Assembly (NCBI GenBank): GCA_029565675.1
Contig: JAKQNP010000002.1
Coordinates: 620,001-684,000 of the forward strand
DNA from: a bacterium
GTDB taxonomy: Bacteria; Zhuqueibacterota; Zhuqueibacteria; Residuimicrobiales; Oceaniaggregativiventaceae
Reading direction: 5' to 3'
Length of the DNA: 64,000 bases
The notes under the pieces are model-generated. The model saw only the letters and a program-made list of their open reading frames with translations, made no database searches and was not told the origin of the DNA. The translations under genes were made by a program, and so were the position numbers. This document shows positions 17,733 to 28,173 of this stretch, in pieces; position 1 is the first letter of the stretch; every line of letters begins with the position of its first letter.

Positions 17733-18380
17733 ATGAAAATTTTTATCGACACGGCGAGTGTTGCTGAGCTCAATCAAGCGGTGGCGTTAGGAGTTGCAGA
17801 CGGCGTCACCACCAATCCGACATTGTTGGCACGCGAATCGGGCAGTGCGGAACAAATTTATCGTGATCTTTGCTCGGCGATCGACGGTCCGGTTTGCGCC
17901 GAGGCGGTCAGCGCAGATGCCAAGAGCATCATTCAAGAAGGAAAAAAACTGGCACAAATCAGCAACCAGATCGTCGTTAAAATACCGGTCTCAAAAGAAG
18001 GACTGCTGGCGGTCAAACAACTCGAGTCTGAAGGCATACGGACAAATGTAACCCTGGTATTCAGCCCGATGCAGGCTCTGATGGCTGCCAAAGCTGGCGC
18101 CAGTTTTGTCTGCCCCTTTGTCGGCCGTTTGGATGATACCAGCCAGCCAGGCATGGAATTGATTGAACAAATACTTGCCATCTATAACAACTATGACTAC
18201 GAGACCGAAGTGATCGTCGCCAGCATTCGCAATCCGCTGCATGTGCGCGACGCGGCGTTGATGGGCGCCCATGCCGCAACCTTGCCGCTCAAAGTGGTGG
18301 AGCAGCTCATGCGCCATCCCCTGACAGATATCGGCATCGAAAAATTTCTGCAAGATTGGGGCAAGGTCGCTGGTCGTTGA
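17733..18380 (+). CDS. transaldolase / fructose-6-phosphate aldolase family (TalC/FSA type)
   Basis: The ATG at 17733 begins MKIFIDTASVAEL, the usual start of the short transaldolase subfamily; GCGGAG lies upstream. At 215 residues it has the small FSA/TalC length. The Schiff-base Lys is in IVVKIPVSKEG, and TNVTLVFSPMQALMAAKAGA plus FVGRLDD follow as in the family. It transfers or releases three-carbon units from sugar phosphates in the cytoplasm. Whether it acts as transaldolase or as fructose-6-phosphate aldolase cannot be decided by eye. RpiB at 51368 is another pentose phosphate enzyme in the window. Confidence 0.93.
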   Translation: MKIFIDTASVAELNQAVALGVADGVTTNPTLLARESGSAEQIYRDLCSAIDGPVCAEAVSADAKSIIQEGKKLAQISNQIVVKIPVSKEGLLAVKQLESEGIRTNVTLVFSPMQALMAAKAGASFVCPFVGRLDDTSQPGMELIEQILAIYNNYDYETEVIVASIRNPLHVRDAALMGAHAATLPLKVVEQLMRHPLTDIGIEKFLQDWGKVAGR

Positions 18381-18399
18381 GTTGTTAGAGGTTTTGCGT

Positions 18400-19575
18400 A
18401 TGATCGATCTGTTGTCTTTTAGACCGCTGCTGCGGTTGATGCTTCTGTTGGTGTTTATCATCTGTTCGATCTGGCCGGAAGCGTTCGCGCAATCGGATTA
18501 TTCACACCGTGTCATGAATTCAGTTGCTGCCACACGTCAAAACGCCATCACTCAGGCTGTTGAGTGGGTGAGTCCGGCCGTGGTCGGTATCAATGTCACC
18601 CAGGTCCACCGCTATATCCGCAAGAGTCCGTTTGCTGAAGATCCGTTTTTTCGCAATTTTTTTCCTGATATTCCTTTTGAACAGCGGGTTAAGAGTCTGG
18701 GATCGGGGGTTATCATCTCTGAAGAAGGTTATATTTTGACCAACCAGCACGTAGTGGAAAATGCGGCGGAAATCGTGGTGACCTTGAGCGGCGGCAAACA
18801 ATATGTGGCGCAAAAAATCGGCGAGGATTATCGGACCGACATCGCTGTGTTGAAAATAGAGGGAGATCCTTTTCCCTATGCGCGTCTCGGCAAATCTGAA
18901 GATGTGATTATCGGCGAATGGGTGATCGCCCTGGGCAATCCATTTGGCCTGTTTGATATCGGCAGTCAGCCCACGGTTACGGTAGGGGTGGTCAGCGCCA
19001 AAGACCGGGATTTTGGCAAACTGAACAATGACCGCATTTATGAAGATATGCTGCAAACCGATGCGGCCATCAACAGCGGCAACAGCGGTGGCCCGCTGGT
19101 CAATTGCCTCGGCGAAGTGATCGGCATCAATACCTGGATTCTTTCGACTGACACTTATGCCGGCGGCAATATCGGCTTGGGTTTTGCCATTCCGGTGCAT
19201 CGCCTCCGGCGGGTGGTCAACGATCTGCTCAATTACGGCAGTGTGGACCGAAATTTTTGGACCGGAATCACCTGCAACGAACTGACTCCGTTGATTTCTC
19301 TCTACCTGGGATTAAACCATACAAACGGCTGTATCGTTGCCGAAATTGCCGCCAACAGTCCGGCATCACGAGCCGGGCTGGAAATCGGCGATGTTATTCT
19401 CGCTATCAACAGGAAAAATGTCGCCAAATTGGCAGACATCGATCGGATCATCGAGGAGCTGGATTTAAAAAAGGATGATGTGGCCACTTTTCGCATTTAC
19501 CGCAACCGCAGGGCAATCGATGTTGACCTCAAGCTGGCGCCTTATCCGGAATCGCTGAAAGGAACGCGAAAATGA
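18400..19575 (+). CDS. HtrA/DegP-type periplasmic serine protease with one PDZ domain
   Basis: The ATG at 18400 has AGAGG eight bases upstream and yields an N-terminal signal or anchor (about residues 9-31, LLRLMLLLVFIICSIWPEAFAQ, residue run shortened here to its hydrophobic core). The trypsin-like domain has all three catalytic residues: His117 in LTNQHVVENA, Asp147 in YRTDIAVLKI, and Ser229 in SGNSGGPLVN. A single PDZ domain follows at about residues 285-380 (ASRAGLEIGDVILAINRK). One PDZ resembles DegS more than DegP. It would degrade or sense misfolded envelope proteins. The stop overlaps the purB start as ATGA, although no functional link is apparent. Confidence 0.95.
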   Translation: MIDLLSFRPLLRLMLLLVFIICSIWPEAFAQSDYSHRVMNSVAATRQNAITQAVEWVSPAVVGINVTQVHRYIRKSPFAEDPFFRNFFPDIPFEQRVKSLGSGVIISEEGYILTNQHVVENAAEIVVTLSGGKQYVAQKIGEDYRTDIAVLKIEGDPFPYARLGKSEDVIIGEWVIALGNPFGLFDIGSQPTVTVGVVSAKDRDFGKLNNDRIYEDMLQTDAAINSGNSGGPLVNCLGEVIGINTWILSTDTYAGGNIGLGFAIPVHRLRRVVNDLLNYGSVDRNFWTGITCNELTPLISLYLGLNHTNGCIVAEIAANSPASRAGLEIGDVILAINRKNVAKLADIDRIIEELDLKKDDVATFRIYRNRRAIDVDLKLAPYPESLKGTRK

Positions 19576-20867
19576 TCGCACGCTACACCCGTCCGCGCAT
19601 GGGAGCGGTTTGGTCGGAGCAAAATCGCTATCGAAAATGGCTCGATGTAGAGATCGCGGTCTGCGAGGTGCAGACGGAGCACCAGCGCATCCCGGTACAA
19701 GCGATGGAAGCAATTCGCAAGAAAGCCAACTTCGACATCGCGCGAATCGAGGAGATTGAAAACAAGGTAAAGCATGATGTGATCGCTTTCTTGACCAGTG
19801 TAGGAGAGTTTGTCGGTGAAGAATCGCGCTATATCCATCTTGGCATGACCTCTTCCGATTTGCTCGATACGGCAATGGCATTGGTCATCCAGGAAGCATC
19901 GGCGATATTGCGCGAGGACCTGCAGGAGCTGCAAAAAGCGGTGAAGAAACAGGCCTTGGCGCATCGAACGACCGTGTGTATCGGCCGAAGCCATGGCATT
20001 CATGCAGAGCCGACTTCTTTTGGTTTAAAGTTTGCCCTGTGGTATGATGAAATACTGCGCAACATTCACCGCCTCGATGAAGCGGCTGAGGCGATTCGGG
20101 TCGGGAAAATATCGGGTGCGGTCGGCAACTATATCCACATCGATCCCCAGGTCGAGCGCCAGGTTTGCGACCGTTTGCAATTGCGGCCGGCACCGATCTC
20201 GACTCAGGTGGTTCAGCGCGACTTGCATGCGCAGTTTCACACTGTCCTCGCTCTGATCGGCTGTATGTTGGAAAAAATGGCTGTCGAAATTCGCCATTTG
20301 CAGCGCACCGAGGTGCTCGAAGCAGAAGAGCCATTTGCCCAGGGGCAAAAGGGCTCTTCCGCCATGCCGCACAAACGCAATCCCATCGGGTGTGAAAATA
20401 TATCGGGTTTGGTGCGTCTGTTGCGCAGCAATGCCATGGCGGCCATGGAAAATGTCGCATTGTGGCATGAACGCGATATCAGCCATTCATCAGTCGAGCG
20501 CATTATCTTTCCTGACAGCTGCATCGTGCTCGACTATGTGCTTGCCAGAATGACTCGAATCATCGAGGGTCTGGTTGTCTATCCGGCAAATATGGAGCGC
20601 AATCTTCATTTGACGCACGGATTGATCTTCTCGCAACCGGTTCTTTTGGCCTTGACGAAAAAAGGGTTGAGCCGGGAGCAAGCCTATGAAGTTGTGCAGA
20701 TGCATGCGATGCAGTGCTGGCAAGACGGCAGCGATTTCCAGAAAGCCTTATGGAGTGATGAACTGGTACAGGAAAAACTGACGCACGAAGAGTTGGCGGC
20801 CTGTTTTGACCCGACCAGTGGCCTCAAGCACGTTGATGATATTTTGAAAAACGTCGGAATCCTTTAA
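19572..20867 (+). CDS. purB: adenylosuccinate lyase
   Basis: This 431-residue member of the fumarase/aspartase superfamily catalyses two steps of purine synthesis, releasing fumarate from SAICAR and from adenylosuccinate. The superfamily signature GSSAMPHKRNP, which includes the catalytic Ser loop, is intact. Other landmarks are LGMTSSDLLDTA, GRSHGIHAEPTSFG with the catalytic His, and the C-terminal domain. The ATG overlaps the htrA stop, and purC, which makes its first substrate, follows 30 bases downstream. Confidence 0.98.
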   Translation: MIARYTRPRMGAVWSEQNRYRKWLDVEIAVCEVQTEHQRIPVQAMEAIRKKANFDIARIEEIENKVKHDVIAFLTSVGEFVGEESRYIHLGMTSSDLLDTAMALVIQEASAILREDLQELQKAVKKQALAHRTTVCIGRSHGIHAEPTSFGLKFALWYDEILRNIHRLDEAAEAIRVGKISGAVGNYIHIDPQVERQVCDRLQLRPAPISTQVVQRDLHAQFHTVLALIGCMLEKMAVEIRHLQRTEVLEAEEPFAQGQKGSSAMPHKRNPIGCENISGLVRLLRSNAMAAMENVALWHERDISHSSVERIIFPDSCIVLDYVLARMTRIIEGLVVYPANMERNLHLTHGLIFSQPVLLALTKKGLSREQAYEVVQMHAMQCWQDGSDFQKALWSDELVQEKLTHEELAACFDPTSGLKHVDDILKNVGIL

Positions 20868-20897
20868 TCGGGTTGGTCTGAGGAAAGGAGATTGGCC

Positions 20898-21602
20898 TTG
20901 AAAACGAAAAAAATCAGCGAAGACAATGGCAAAAAGATTTATGAGACTGAAAACGAGACGCAGCTGATCCAGGTTTTCAAAGACGACCTGATCATTAAAA
21001 ACGGCAACAAGATTTCTGTTCCCAACAAGGGTGCGATCAACAATGCAATTTCCAGTTATCTCTTCCGGATCCTGGACAGTTATCATATTCCCAACCATTT
21101 TTTGAAGCAATTGTCCAATCGGGAGATGCTGGTCAGAAAACTGCATATGATCCCGATATCGGTTTTTGTGCACAACATTGCTGCCGGCAGATTGGTCAAG
21201 TTTTTTGCGATACATGAGGGCAAAGAACTGGACTGCCCAATCATTGAATATCACCTCAAAGGCGGCGAAAAAGAAGACACGATGGTCAATGAAGATCACA
21301 TTATTTCTTTTGGCCACGCCTCTTCTGAGGAATTAAAGGAAATTCATCGCCTTTCTTCCAAAGTCAACGCGATCTTGAAAGAAATCGTGCGCCGCCGGGG
21401 ATTTCGTTTGGTCAATCTCAAACTGGAGTATGGACGCCGCGACACCCAGATCCTGCTTGGAGACGAGATCAGCGCCGATACCTGCAGCCTGTGGGACTTG
21501 CAAGGCAACAGCAAATTCGACAGCCGCATGGCCAGCAAAAGCGTCGACCAGATCGCTGATGAATACCAATCGATTAAAAAACGCTTTTTCATGGAATCCT
21601 AG
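20898..21602 (+). CDS. purC: phosphoribosylaminoimidazole-succinocarboxamide synthase
   Basis: The start is TTG at 20898, seven bases after AGGAAAGGAG; an in-frame TTG two codons earlier sits too close to that site. The 234-residue product makes SAICAR from CAIR, aspartate and ATP. The N-terminal GKKIYETENETQLIQVFKDD resembles the ATP-binding start of the family, and the signature DEISADTCSLWD is well kept, as is RLVNLKLEYGR. The conserved Lys of the GK-(A)-K motif near the N-terminus reads GKKIYE. PurB immediately upstream uses its product, giving a two-gene purine unit. Confidence 0.96.
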   Translation: MKTKKISEDNGKKIYETENETQLIQVFKDDLIIKNGNKISVPNKGAINNAISSYLFRILDSYHIPNHFLKQLSNREMLVRKLHMIPISVFVHNIAAGRLVKFFAIHEGKELDCPIIEYHLKGGEKEDTMVNEDHIISFGHASSEELKEIHRLSSKVNAILKEIVRRRGFRLVNLKLEYGRRDTQILLGDEISADTCSLWDLQGNSKFDSRMASKSVDQIADEYQSIKKRFFMES

Positions 21603-21611
21603 GAGAACAAA

Positions 21612-22265
21612 GTGATCATCAGCAAAGAAGGCTGGGGGTTGTTGTCGGTGTTGGCGGTTTTTATACTTTTATTTGCGTATTTGGGTTTTTATCACAGAAA
21701 TAGCTGGATGGTCTTCCTGTTTGTTTTGACCGTCGCCCTGTTCCTTTTGGTCGCCTATTTCTTCCGCGACCCACAGCGCACCACGCCTTCCGACCCATTG
21801 GCGATTGTCTCGCCAGCCGACGGCAAAGTGGTTGCCGTTGACAGGATAGAAGAAGATCGGTATATCGATGGATCGGCACAGAGAGTGGCCATCTTTTTAT
21901 CGATCTTTGATGTGCACATCAATACCATTCCTTTCGGCGGTCAGGTCGATTTTCTCGATTACAAGCGCGGGCGTTTTTTTCCGGCGTTTCGCGAAGAGGC
22001 AGCTGCCGCCAATCAACATGTGTTTATCGGTCTGATGACGCCGTATGGCAAACTGGCTTTCAAACAGATCGCGGGAGCAGTCGCTCGACGGATTGTTTGC
22101 CGACTGCGCATGGACGATGAGGTAAAGACCGGCCATAAATTCGGCATGATTAAATTTGGCTCCCGGGTCGAGATCTATATGCCAGATTGGGCGACACCAA
22201 CTGTCAAGGTGGGAGATCGGGTGCGAGCAGGAGAATCGGTTATAGGAAGGGCAAATGAAAAATAA
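21612..22265 (+). CDS. psd: phosphatidylserine decarboxylase proenzyme
   Basis: The start is a GTG with AGGAG upstream. The 217-residue product has a membrane segment at about residues 10-47 and is of the short bacterial/archaeal type. The PADGKVVAVDRI segment and the HINTIPFGGQV segment are characteristic. The self-cleavage site that forms the pyruvoyl group is the Gly-Ser in MIKFGSRVEIYMP. The enzyme makes phosphatidylethanolamine at the inner membrane. It overlaps pssA, which supplies its substrate. Confidence 0.97.
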   Translation: MIISKEGWGLLSVLAVFILLFAYLGFYHRNSWMVFLFVLTVALFLLVAYFFRDPQRTTPSDPLAIVSPADGKVVAVDRIEEDRYIDGSAQRVAIFLSIFDVHINTIPFGGQVDFLDYKRGRFFPAFREEAAAANQHVFIGLMTPYGKLAFKQIAGAVARRIVCRLRMDDEVKTGHKFGMIKFGSRVEIYMPDWATPTVKVGDRVRAGESVIGRANEK

Positions 22266-23013
22266 AACTTATATCAACGTCCCGACTCTGTTCAGTGCGC
22301 TCAATCTCTTGTGCGGATTCGTGTCGGTCGCTCAAACCGTGGCCAATAATTTTGTCTGGGCTGCATGGCTGATTTTCATCGCGGCGGTATTTGACGCTTT
22401 GGATGGACGAATCGCGCGCTCCGCCGGCATCTCCAGCGATTTCGGAATGCAAGTGGATTCTCTGGCCGATGTCGTCTCTGCCGGCGTGGCACCGGCAATT
22501 TTGCTCTATCAATTCAATCTCCAACGACTTGAACAGATGGGTTTGATCATCGCTTTTTTACCGTTGCTTTTTGCTGCTTTTCGGCTGGCGCGCTATAACC
22601 TGTTTGTCATGCAAAACGGCAGAACAAGCGATTATGTCGGCATGCCCGCTCCGATGGCGGCCAATACTCTGGCCAGCCTGGTCATTCTCTACTCGCATAC
22701 TCAATGGCTGTGGCTGTGGCGGGCAACGGTTTTTTTTGTGCCTCTCGTCAGTTTGTTGATGATCAGCACTTTTCGATATGATGGTTTTCCGCGTTTCAAT
22801 TGGATCGAAAAAGGCAAAAACCGAATCATGTTGATCTTCTTCTTCATTGCGTTGCTGTTTCTGCTGATCACACCGCAATATACACTATTCATTTTTATGC
22901 TGATCTATCTGCTTTCTGGGCCGTTTGGAGCTCTTCTCGCTTTGTTCAAAGAGGGAAAGACGGAGGTGGTCATCATCCCTGATGATCTGGCAACCAAGGG
23001 GGAGAAAGAGTAA
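22255..23013 (+). CDS. pssA: CDP-diacylglycerol-serine O-phosphatidyltransferase
   Basis: This 252-residue integral membrane enzyme joins serine to CDP-diacylglycerol. The CDP-alcohol phosphatidyltransferase signature, Asp-x2-Asp-Gly-x2-Ala-Arg-x8-Gly-x3-Asp-x3-Asp, is complete across about residues 44-70 (FDALDGRIARSAG followed by FGMQVDSLADVV). About seven or eight spans are visible, and the C-terminus is charged. The ATG lies inside the end of psd (11-base overlap), so the two are probably translated together. Confidence 0.97.
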   Translation: MKNKTYINVPTLFSALNLLCGFVSVAQTVANNFVWAAWLIFIAAVFDALDGRIARSAGISSDFGMQVDSLADVVSAGVAPAILLYQFNLQRLEQMGLIIAFLPLLFAAFRLARYNLFVMQNGRTSDYVGMPAPMAANTLASLVILYSHTQWLWLWRATVFFVPLVSLLMISTFRYDGFPRFNWIEKGKNRIMLIFFFIALLFLLITPQYTLFIFMLIYLLSGPFGALLALFKEGKTEVVIIPDDLATKGEKE

Positions 23014-23031
23014 GCGAAAGGACCACTGAAC

Positions 23032-23298
23032 ATGAAAAAACACTATTCTCTCGGATGGATCCTGTTGGCAATTTTGCTCGGTGGATTGATGGGTTCTGCC
23101 CTGGGCAAGGGAATCGGTCTGCTCATCCCTGATGGTGTGGTTAAAGATTTTTTTCTGCTCTCCATCGACTTTGGTTTCGACCCCTTTACACTCAATCTCG
23201 CTCTCATTAAACTGACGCTGGGTTTGGTGGTTGAACTGAACGTTATCGGCGTAATCGGCATCATTCTCGCTGCTTATATTTTGCGCTGGTACCTGTAA
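23032..23298 (+). CDS. DUF4321 family small membrane protein
   Basis: This 88-residue protein has two hydrophobic hairpins: residues 8-33 (WILLAILLGGLMGSALGKGIGLL) and 60-84. The GGLMGSALG stretch and the end FELNVIGVIGIILA-like sequence (VELNVIGVIGIILAAYIL) fit DUF4321. The function of the family is unknown. It follows pssA by 18 bases and is probably in the same transcript. Confidence 0.85.
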   Translation: MKKHYSLGWILLAILLGGLMGSALGKGIGLLIPDGVVKDFFLLSIDFGFDPFTLNLALIKLTLGLVVELNVIGVIGIILAAYILRWYL

Positions 23299-23500
23299 CA
23301 GCAGCAGATCTCCAATCGAAATGTACTTGCGAATGAGCGGAAAGTCGAATATATTCGGGTTCAACTTGCATTTGCAGAAGGCCAGGCTTCAGCCCTGTTC
23401 CCGCCTGGGTGAGCGCATTTCATGCAGACAGCGCCCAATCCGAATTCTGCTGCAGCAATAGAGGAAAGCTGCCGTTTGTTAACAGGGAGGGAAAAACAGA

Positions 23501-23677
23501 ATGTTTCCAGCAATCGGTGGATCTGAACTGCTGGTCATCATGCTGGTTGTTCTATTGGTTTTCGGGTCCAAGAGGCTTCCCGAACTGGCGCGCGATTTGG
23601 GAAAAGCAATTCGGGAATTCAAGAAATCGGCTGATGAAATCAGGCGCGAAATTGATCTTCACGATGACACAAAATGA
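23501..23677 (+). CDS. tatA: Sec-independent protein translocase TatA/E-like, copy 1
   Basis: This small gene encodes 58 residues. The ATG is preceded by AGGGAGG at ten bases. The protein starts [20 protein letters not shown], a single membrane span, then the [20 protein letters not shown] hinge and amphipathic helix that define TatA, then a short charged tail. TatA subunits oligomerise around TatC to move folded proteins across the inner membrane. No tatC is nearby. Confidence 0.95.
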   Translation: MFPAIGGSELLVIMLVVLLVFGSKRLPELARDLGKAIREFKKSADEIRREIDLHDDTK

Positions 23678-23781
23678 CCCGGGGTTTGGGTCGAGTTGTG
23701 TCGTGAGCAGGATCGAGCAAATAAAGCACAGACCCGGTTGGGGTTTTTTGTTCATCCGGGTAGAGATCAAAGGAGGAAAAA

Positions 23782-23964
23782 ATGGGAATACCAGGCGGCT
23801 CTGAACTGCTGGTTATCCTTTTTGTCATTCTGTTGCTGTTCGGCGGCCGCAAACTGCCTGAACTGGCGCAGGGTTTGGGCAAGGGCATTCGCGAGTTTAA
23901 AAAAGCCACCCGTGAGGATTCACCACAAAAAGATCAAAACCAGAATAAACAGGTAGAAGAATAA
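23782..23964 (+). CDS. tatA: Sec-independent protein translocase TatA/E-like, copy 2
   Basis: This 60-residue paralogue of the preceding gene lies 104 bases downstream, with AAAGGAGG before its ATG. It has the span [17 protein letters not shown], the hinge [19 protein letters not shown] and a Gln/Asn/Lys-rich tail. The two copies share nearly the same N-terminal half and differ mostly in the tail, which suggests a recent tandem duplication or a TatA/TatE-like pair. Confidence 0.95.
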   Translation: MGIPGGSELLVILFVILLLFGGRKLPELAQGLGKGIREFKKATREDSPQKDQNQNKQVEE

Positions 23965-24006
23965 TCGAACCAGAGCTTTTACACCGATCTGAGGCGGAGT
24001 TGGATA

Positions 24007-25416
<1,410 letters not shown>

Positions 25417-25465
25417 ATTGCTCTTGCCTGTCGAATGAGTTGATCGGCTCATCTGTGAGGTGGCT

Positions 25466-26920
25466 ATGCCATATGAACCGGTAATCGGTCTTGAAGTTCA
25501 TATTCAATTGTCGACTGTGAGCAAGATATTTTGCTCCTGCAGCACGCGATTCGGCGCGGCGCCCAACACCCAGGTCTGTCCAGTATGCGCCGGTTTGCCG
25601 GGCGTATTGCCGGTTCTCAATCGCAAAGTTGTTGAATTCGCTGTTCGCCTCGGCCTGGCCACGCAGTGCCATATCAACCGCAAAGCGGTTTTCGCCCGCA
25701 AGAACTATTTTTATCCCGATTTGCCCAAAGGGTACCAGATTTCCCAATTCGACCTCCCTTTTTGTCAGGACGGCAAGATCGACATTGAAGTCGAGGGCAA
25801 AGTGAAAGCGATCCGCATCAATCGGATTCACGCTGAAGAAGACGCCGGCAAATCGATGCACGCCGAGACCTATGTTGCCGCTGGTGAAACTCTTGTCGAC
25901 TTGAACCGTTGTGGTGTGCCGCTTTTGGAGGTGGTCAGCGAACCTGATATTTTTTCTCCACAGGAAGCGCACGCTTATTTGTCTTGTTTTCGCCGGTTGG
26001 TCCGTTACCTGGAAATCTGTGACGGTAACATGGAAGAAGGCAGTCTGCGATGCGATGCGAACATTTCGCTGCGGCCAGTCGGTACGACGGCATTGGGAGT
26101 GAAGACAGAGATCAAAAACATGAACTCGTTTTCGCATGTGGAGAAAGCGTTGGCCTACGAGATCAGCCGTCAGGCTGAGCTCTTGGAAAGGGGAGAACGA
26201 ATCGTGCAGGAGACGCGTTTATGGAATGATGGACGCGGGATCACCGAATCGATGCGGGCTAAGGAATTTTCCCATGATTATCGCTATTTCCCTGAGCCGG
26301 ATCTGGTACCGGTTGAAATCGATTCGCAATGGATCGATAGAACGCGCGCTGAAATGCCGGAATTGCCGGCCGCCAAGCGACAGCGTTTTATCGGTGATTA
26401 CTCGCTTTCGACCGCCGATGCCGAAGTGCTGACCGAGGATCGACGGCTCGCCGAATATTTTGAAGCGGTTGTGCGTGAATCAGGCGATGCCCGCACCGCT
26501 GCCACCTGGGTGCTCGGCGAGCTCTTGCGCGCGCTCAACGAGCGCAAGCACACCATCGAGCAATTGCGTGCCACTCCCGCTCATTTGGCGGCGTTGCTGA
26601 AATTGGTGGCCGCTGGCGGTATCAATCGAGCGATTGCCCGCGAAACTTTTGCCATCATGCTCGAGTCTGGTCAGATGCCAGATGAAATCATCCGCGAGCG
26701 GGGTTGGAGCCAGATCAACGATTCACAGGTGCTTGAAAAAGCCGTTGATGCGGTGATCGCCGAGTGTCCCGACGAAACTGCGGCTTTTCGCAATGGAAAA
26801 GAAAAGGTGTTTGGCTTTCTCATGGGTCAGGTTATGCGGCGAACCCGCGGGCAAGCCAATCCGCAGCAGCTTGAACAGCTGTTGCGGCAAAAATTGGATG
26901 ACGGGAATAAGAGATATTGA
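25466..26920 (+). CDS. gatB: Asp-tRNA(Asn)/Glu-tRNA(Gln) amidotransferase subunit B
   Basis: I choose the ATG at 25466, five bases after GAGG, over a GTG two codons earlier. The 484-residue product activates the side chain of tRNA-bound Glu or Asp with ATP. It starts MPYEPVIGLEVHIQL and carries the zinc-site Cys residues (CSCSTRFGAAPNTQVCPVC), YPDLPKGYQISQFDLP, the FSHDYRYFPEPDLVP segment, and the C-terminal helical/YqeY domain that binds tRNA. It follows gatA by 49 bases. Confidence 0.98.
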   Translation: MPYEPVIGLEVHIQLSTVSKIFCSCSTRFGAAPNTQVCPVCAGLPGVLPVLNRKVVEFAVRLGLATQCHINRKAVFARKNYFYPDLPKGYQISQFDLPFCQDGKIDIEVEGKVKAIRINRIHAEEDAGKSMHAETYVAAGETLVDLNRCGVPLLEVVSEPDIFSPQEAHAYLSCFRRLVRYLEICDGNMEEGSLRCDANISLRPVGTTALGVKTEIKNMNSFSHVEKALAYEISRQAELLERGERIVQETRLWNDGRGITESMRAKEFSHDYRYFPEPDLVPVEIDSQWIDRTRAEMPELPAAKRQRFIGDYSLSTADAEVLTEDRRLAEYFEAVVRESGDARTAATWVLGELLRALNERKHTIEQLRATPAHLAALLKLVAAGGINRAIARETFAIMLESGQMPDEIIRERGWSQINDSQVLEKAVDAVIAECPDETAAFRNGKEKVFGFLMGQVMRRTRGQANPQQLEQLLRQKLDDGNKRY

Positions 26921-26945
26921 CTCTCAGATGAATATTTATTAGATT
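26917..26945 (+). promoter_or_regulatory. sigma-70-like promoter before efp
   Basis: TTGACT, 17 bases and TAGATT, overlapping the gatB stop and about 70 bases before the efp start. Five and four of six bases match the consensus. It would make efp-accB-accC a separate unit from gatAB. Confidence 0.5.
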
Positions 26946-27017
26946 TTCATTCTAAAACAAAAAACCGGCCGATAACGGCTTTGATGGCAAGTGAACAAAA
27001 AAACGAAAGAAAGTTTT

Positions 27018-27575
27018 ATGGCGTCAACAGCGGATTTCAGAACTGGATTGATTTTAAAAATGGATGGCGAACTGTTGGTCATCACCGAATTTCAACATGT
27101 GAAAATGGGCCGCGGTGGTGCTTTTGTGCGAACCAAGCTCAAAAATTTGAAATCGGGCAGGGTTTTGGAACGGACATTTCGTTCCGGTGAGAAAGTGGAG
27201 GACGCGCGGGTTGAACGCCGAGAAATGCAGTATCTCTATCAGGAAGGTGACCATCTCGTTTTTATGGACAACCAGACTTTTGATCAGATATCGATTGACG
27301 AAGAGTTGATTCCCGGCAGGCTGTTTCTTAAGGAAGGGGAAATCGTCGATGTTTTGACGCACGAAGATGAGCCGATCGAAGTGGAACTGCCCAATTTTGT
27401 GACTCTGGAGGTTGCGACCACCGAACCCGGGATTAGAGGCGATACCGTTTCTGGTGCCACCAAGCGCGCGGTTTTGGAAACCGGCGGTGCGGTGCAGGTG
27501 CCGTTATTCATCGAAGAGGGTGCTATTGTCCGGATCGATACACGCACGGGGGAATATATGGAACGCATCAAATAA
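27018..27575 (+). CDS. efp: elongation factor P
   Basis: The ATG at 27018 gives 185 residues, the usual length, beginning [21 protein letters not shown] enters the ribosome and relieves stalling at proline runs. The three-domain fold is recognisable, with the C-terminal signature [20 protein letters not shown]. The tip of domain I reads VKMGRGGAF, so the modified position holds Arg32 instead of the Lys of E. coli-type factors. It precedes accB and accC, a common bacterial gene order. Confidence 0.97.
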   Translation: MASTADFRTGLILKMDGELLVITEFQHVKMGRGGAFVRTKLKNLKSGRVLERTFRSGEKVEDARVERREMQYLYQEGDHLVFMDNQTFDQISIDEELIPGRLFLKEGEIVDVLTHEDEPIEVELPNFVTLEVATTEPGIRGDTVSGATKRAVLETGGAVQVPLFIEEGAIVRIDTRTGEYMERIK

Positions 27576-27595
27576 TCAGCAAAAAGGGAGTCGTG

Positions 27596-28078
27596 ATGGG
27601 TGTCGATAAAATACGCGAATATATCAAAATCGTCGAAGCGAGCGGCATAGATGAATTGGAGATCACGACCTGGTGGGGAAAACGGATTCGAATTCGTAAA
27701 ACGGCAAAGGCGCAGGCGGTTTCTCCTGTTGCCGCGTCCGATTCCTTGCCTTTGAGCCAAGTCACTGCGCTGAAATCTATTCAACCCGATGACTCGATTG
27801 CGAGCGAGAAATCTCCAGCTGCAGCCGGAGATAATAGAAAGATGCTCGAATTCAAGGCGCCAATCGTCGGGACATTTTATCGCGCCCCATCACCGGATGC
27901 CGAACCCTATATCAAGGAGGGAGATCAAGTCTCGCCGGGGAAAGTGCTGTGTATCATCGAAGCGATGAAACTGATGAATGAAATCGAGGCTGAGGTTGAT
28001 GGTCGGATTGCCAAAATATTGGTTGAGAATGGTCAGCCGGTGGAGTACAACCAGCCTTTGTTTCTCATCGAAGTCTAG
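27596..28078 (+). CDS. accB: biotin carboxyl carrier protein of acetyl-CoA carboxylase
   Basis: The ATG at 27596 lies five bases after GGGAG, and a GTG is one codon earlier. The 160-residue product has a conserved N-terminal segment ([20 protein letters not shown]), a Ala/Pro/Ser-rich linker (residues 36-80) and a biotinyl domain with Lys125 in [17 protein letters not shown], the attachment site. It carries CO2 for the first step of fatty acid synthesis. accC follows after 95 bases. Confidence 0.97.
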   Translation: MGVDKIREYIKIVEASGIDELEITTWWGKRIRIRKTAKAQAVSPVAASDSLPLSQVTALKSIQPDDSIASEKSPAAAGDNRKMLEFKAPIVGTFYRAPSPDAEPYIKEGDQVSPGKVLCIIEAMKLMNEIEAEVDGRIAKILVENGQPVEYNQPLFLIEV

Positions 28079-28173
28079 GCAGCTTTGGGGCGGGCTTGGC
28101 CAAACCGGGAAATCTTGGTTCTTTGCCCGGCTGCAAAGCCCGATTTGATTTTTCATTAAATAACGAGCGGACT

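Noticed and set aside
23409-23804. 131-codon plus-strand frame over the two tatA genes
   Set aside because: It is in a different frame from both TatA-like proteins, whose sequences are unmistakable.
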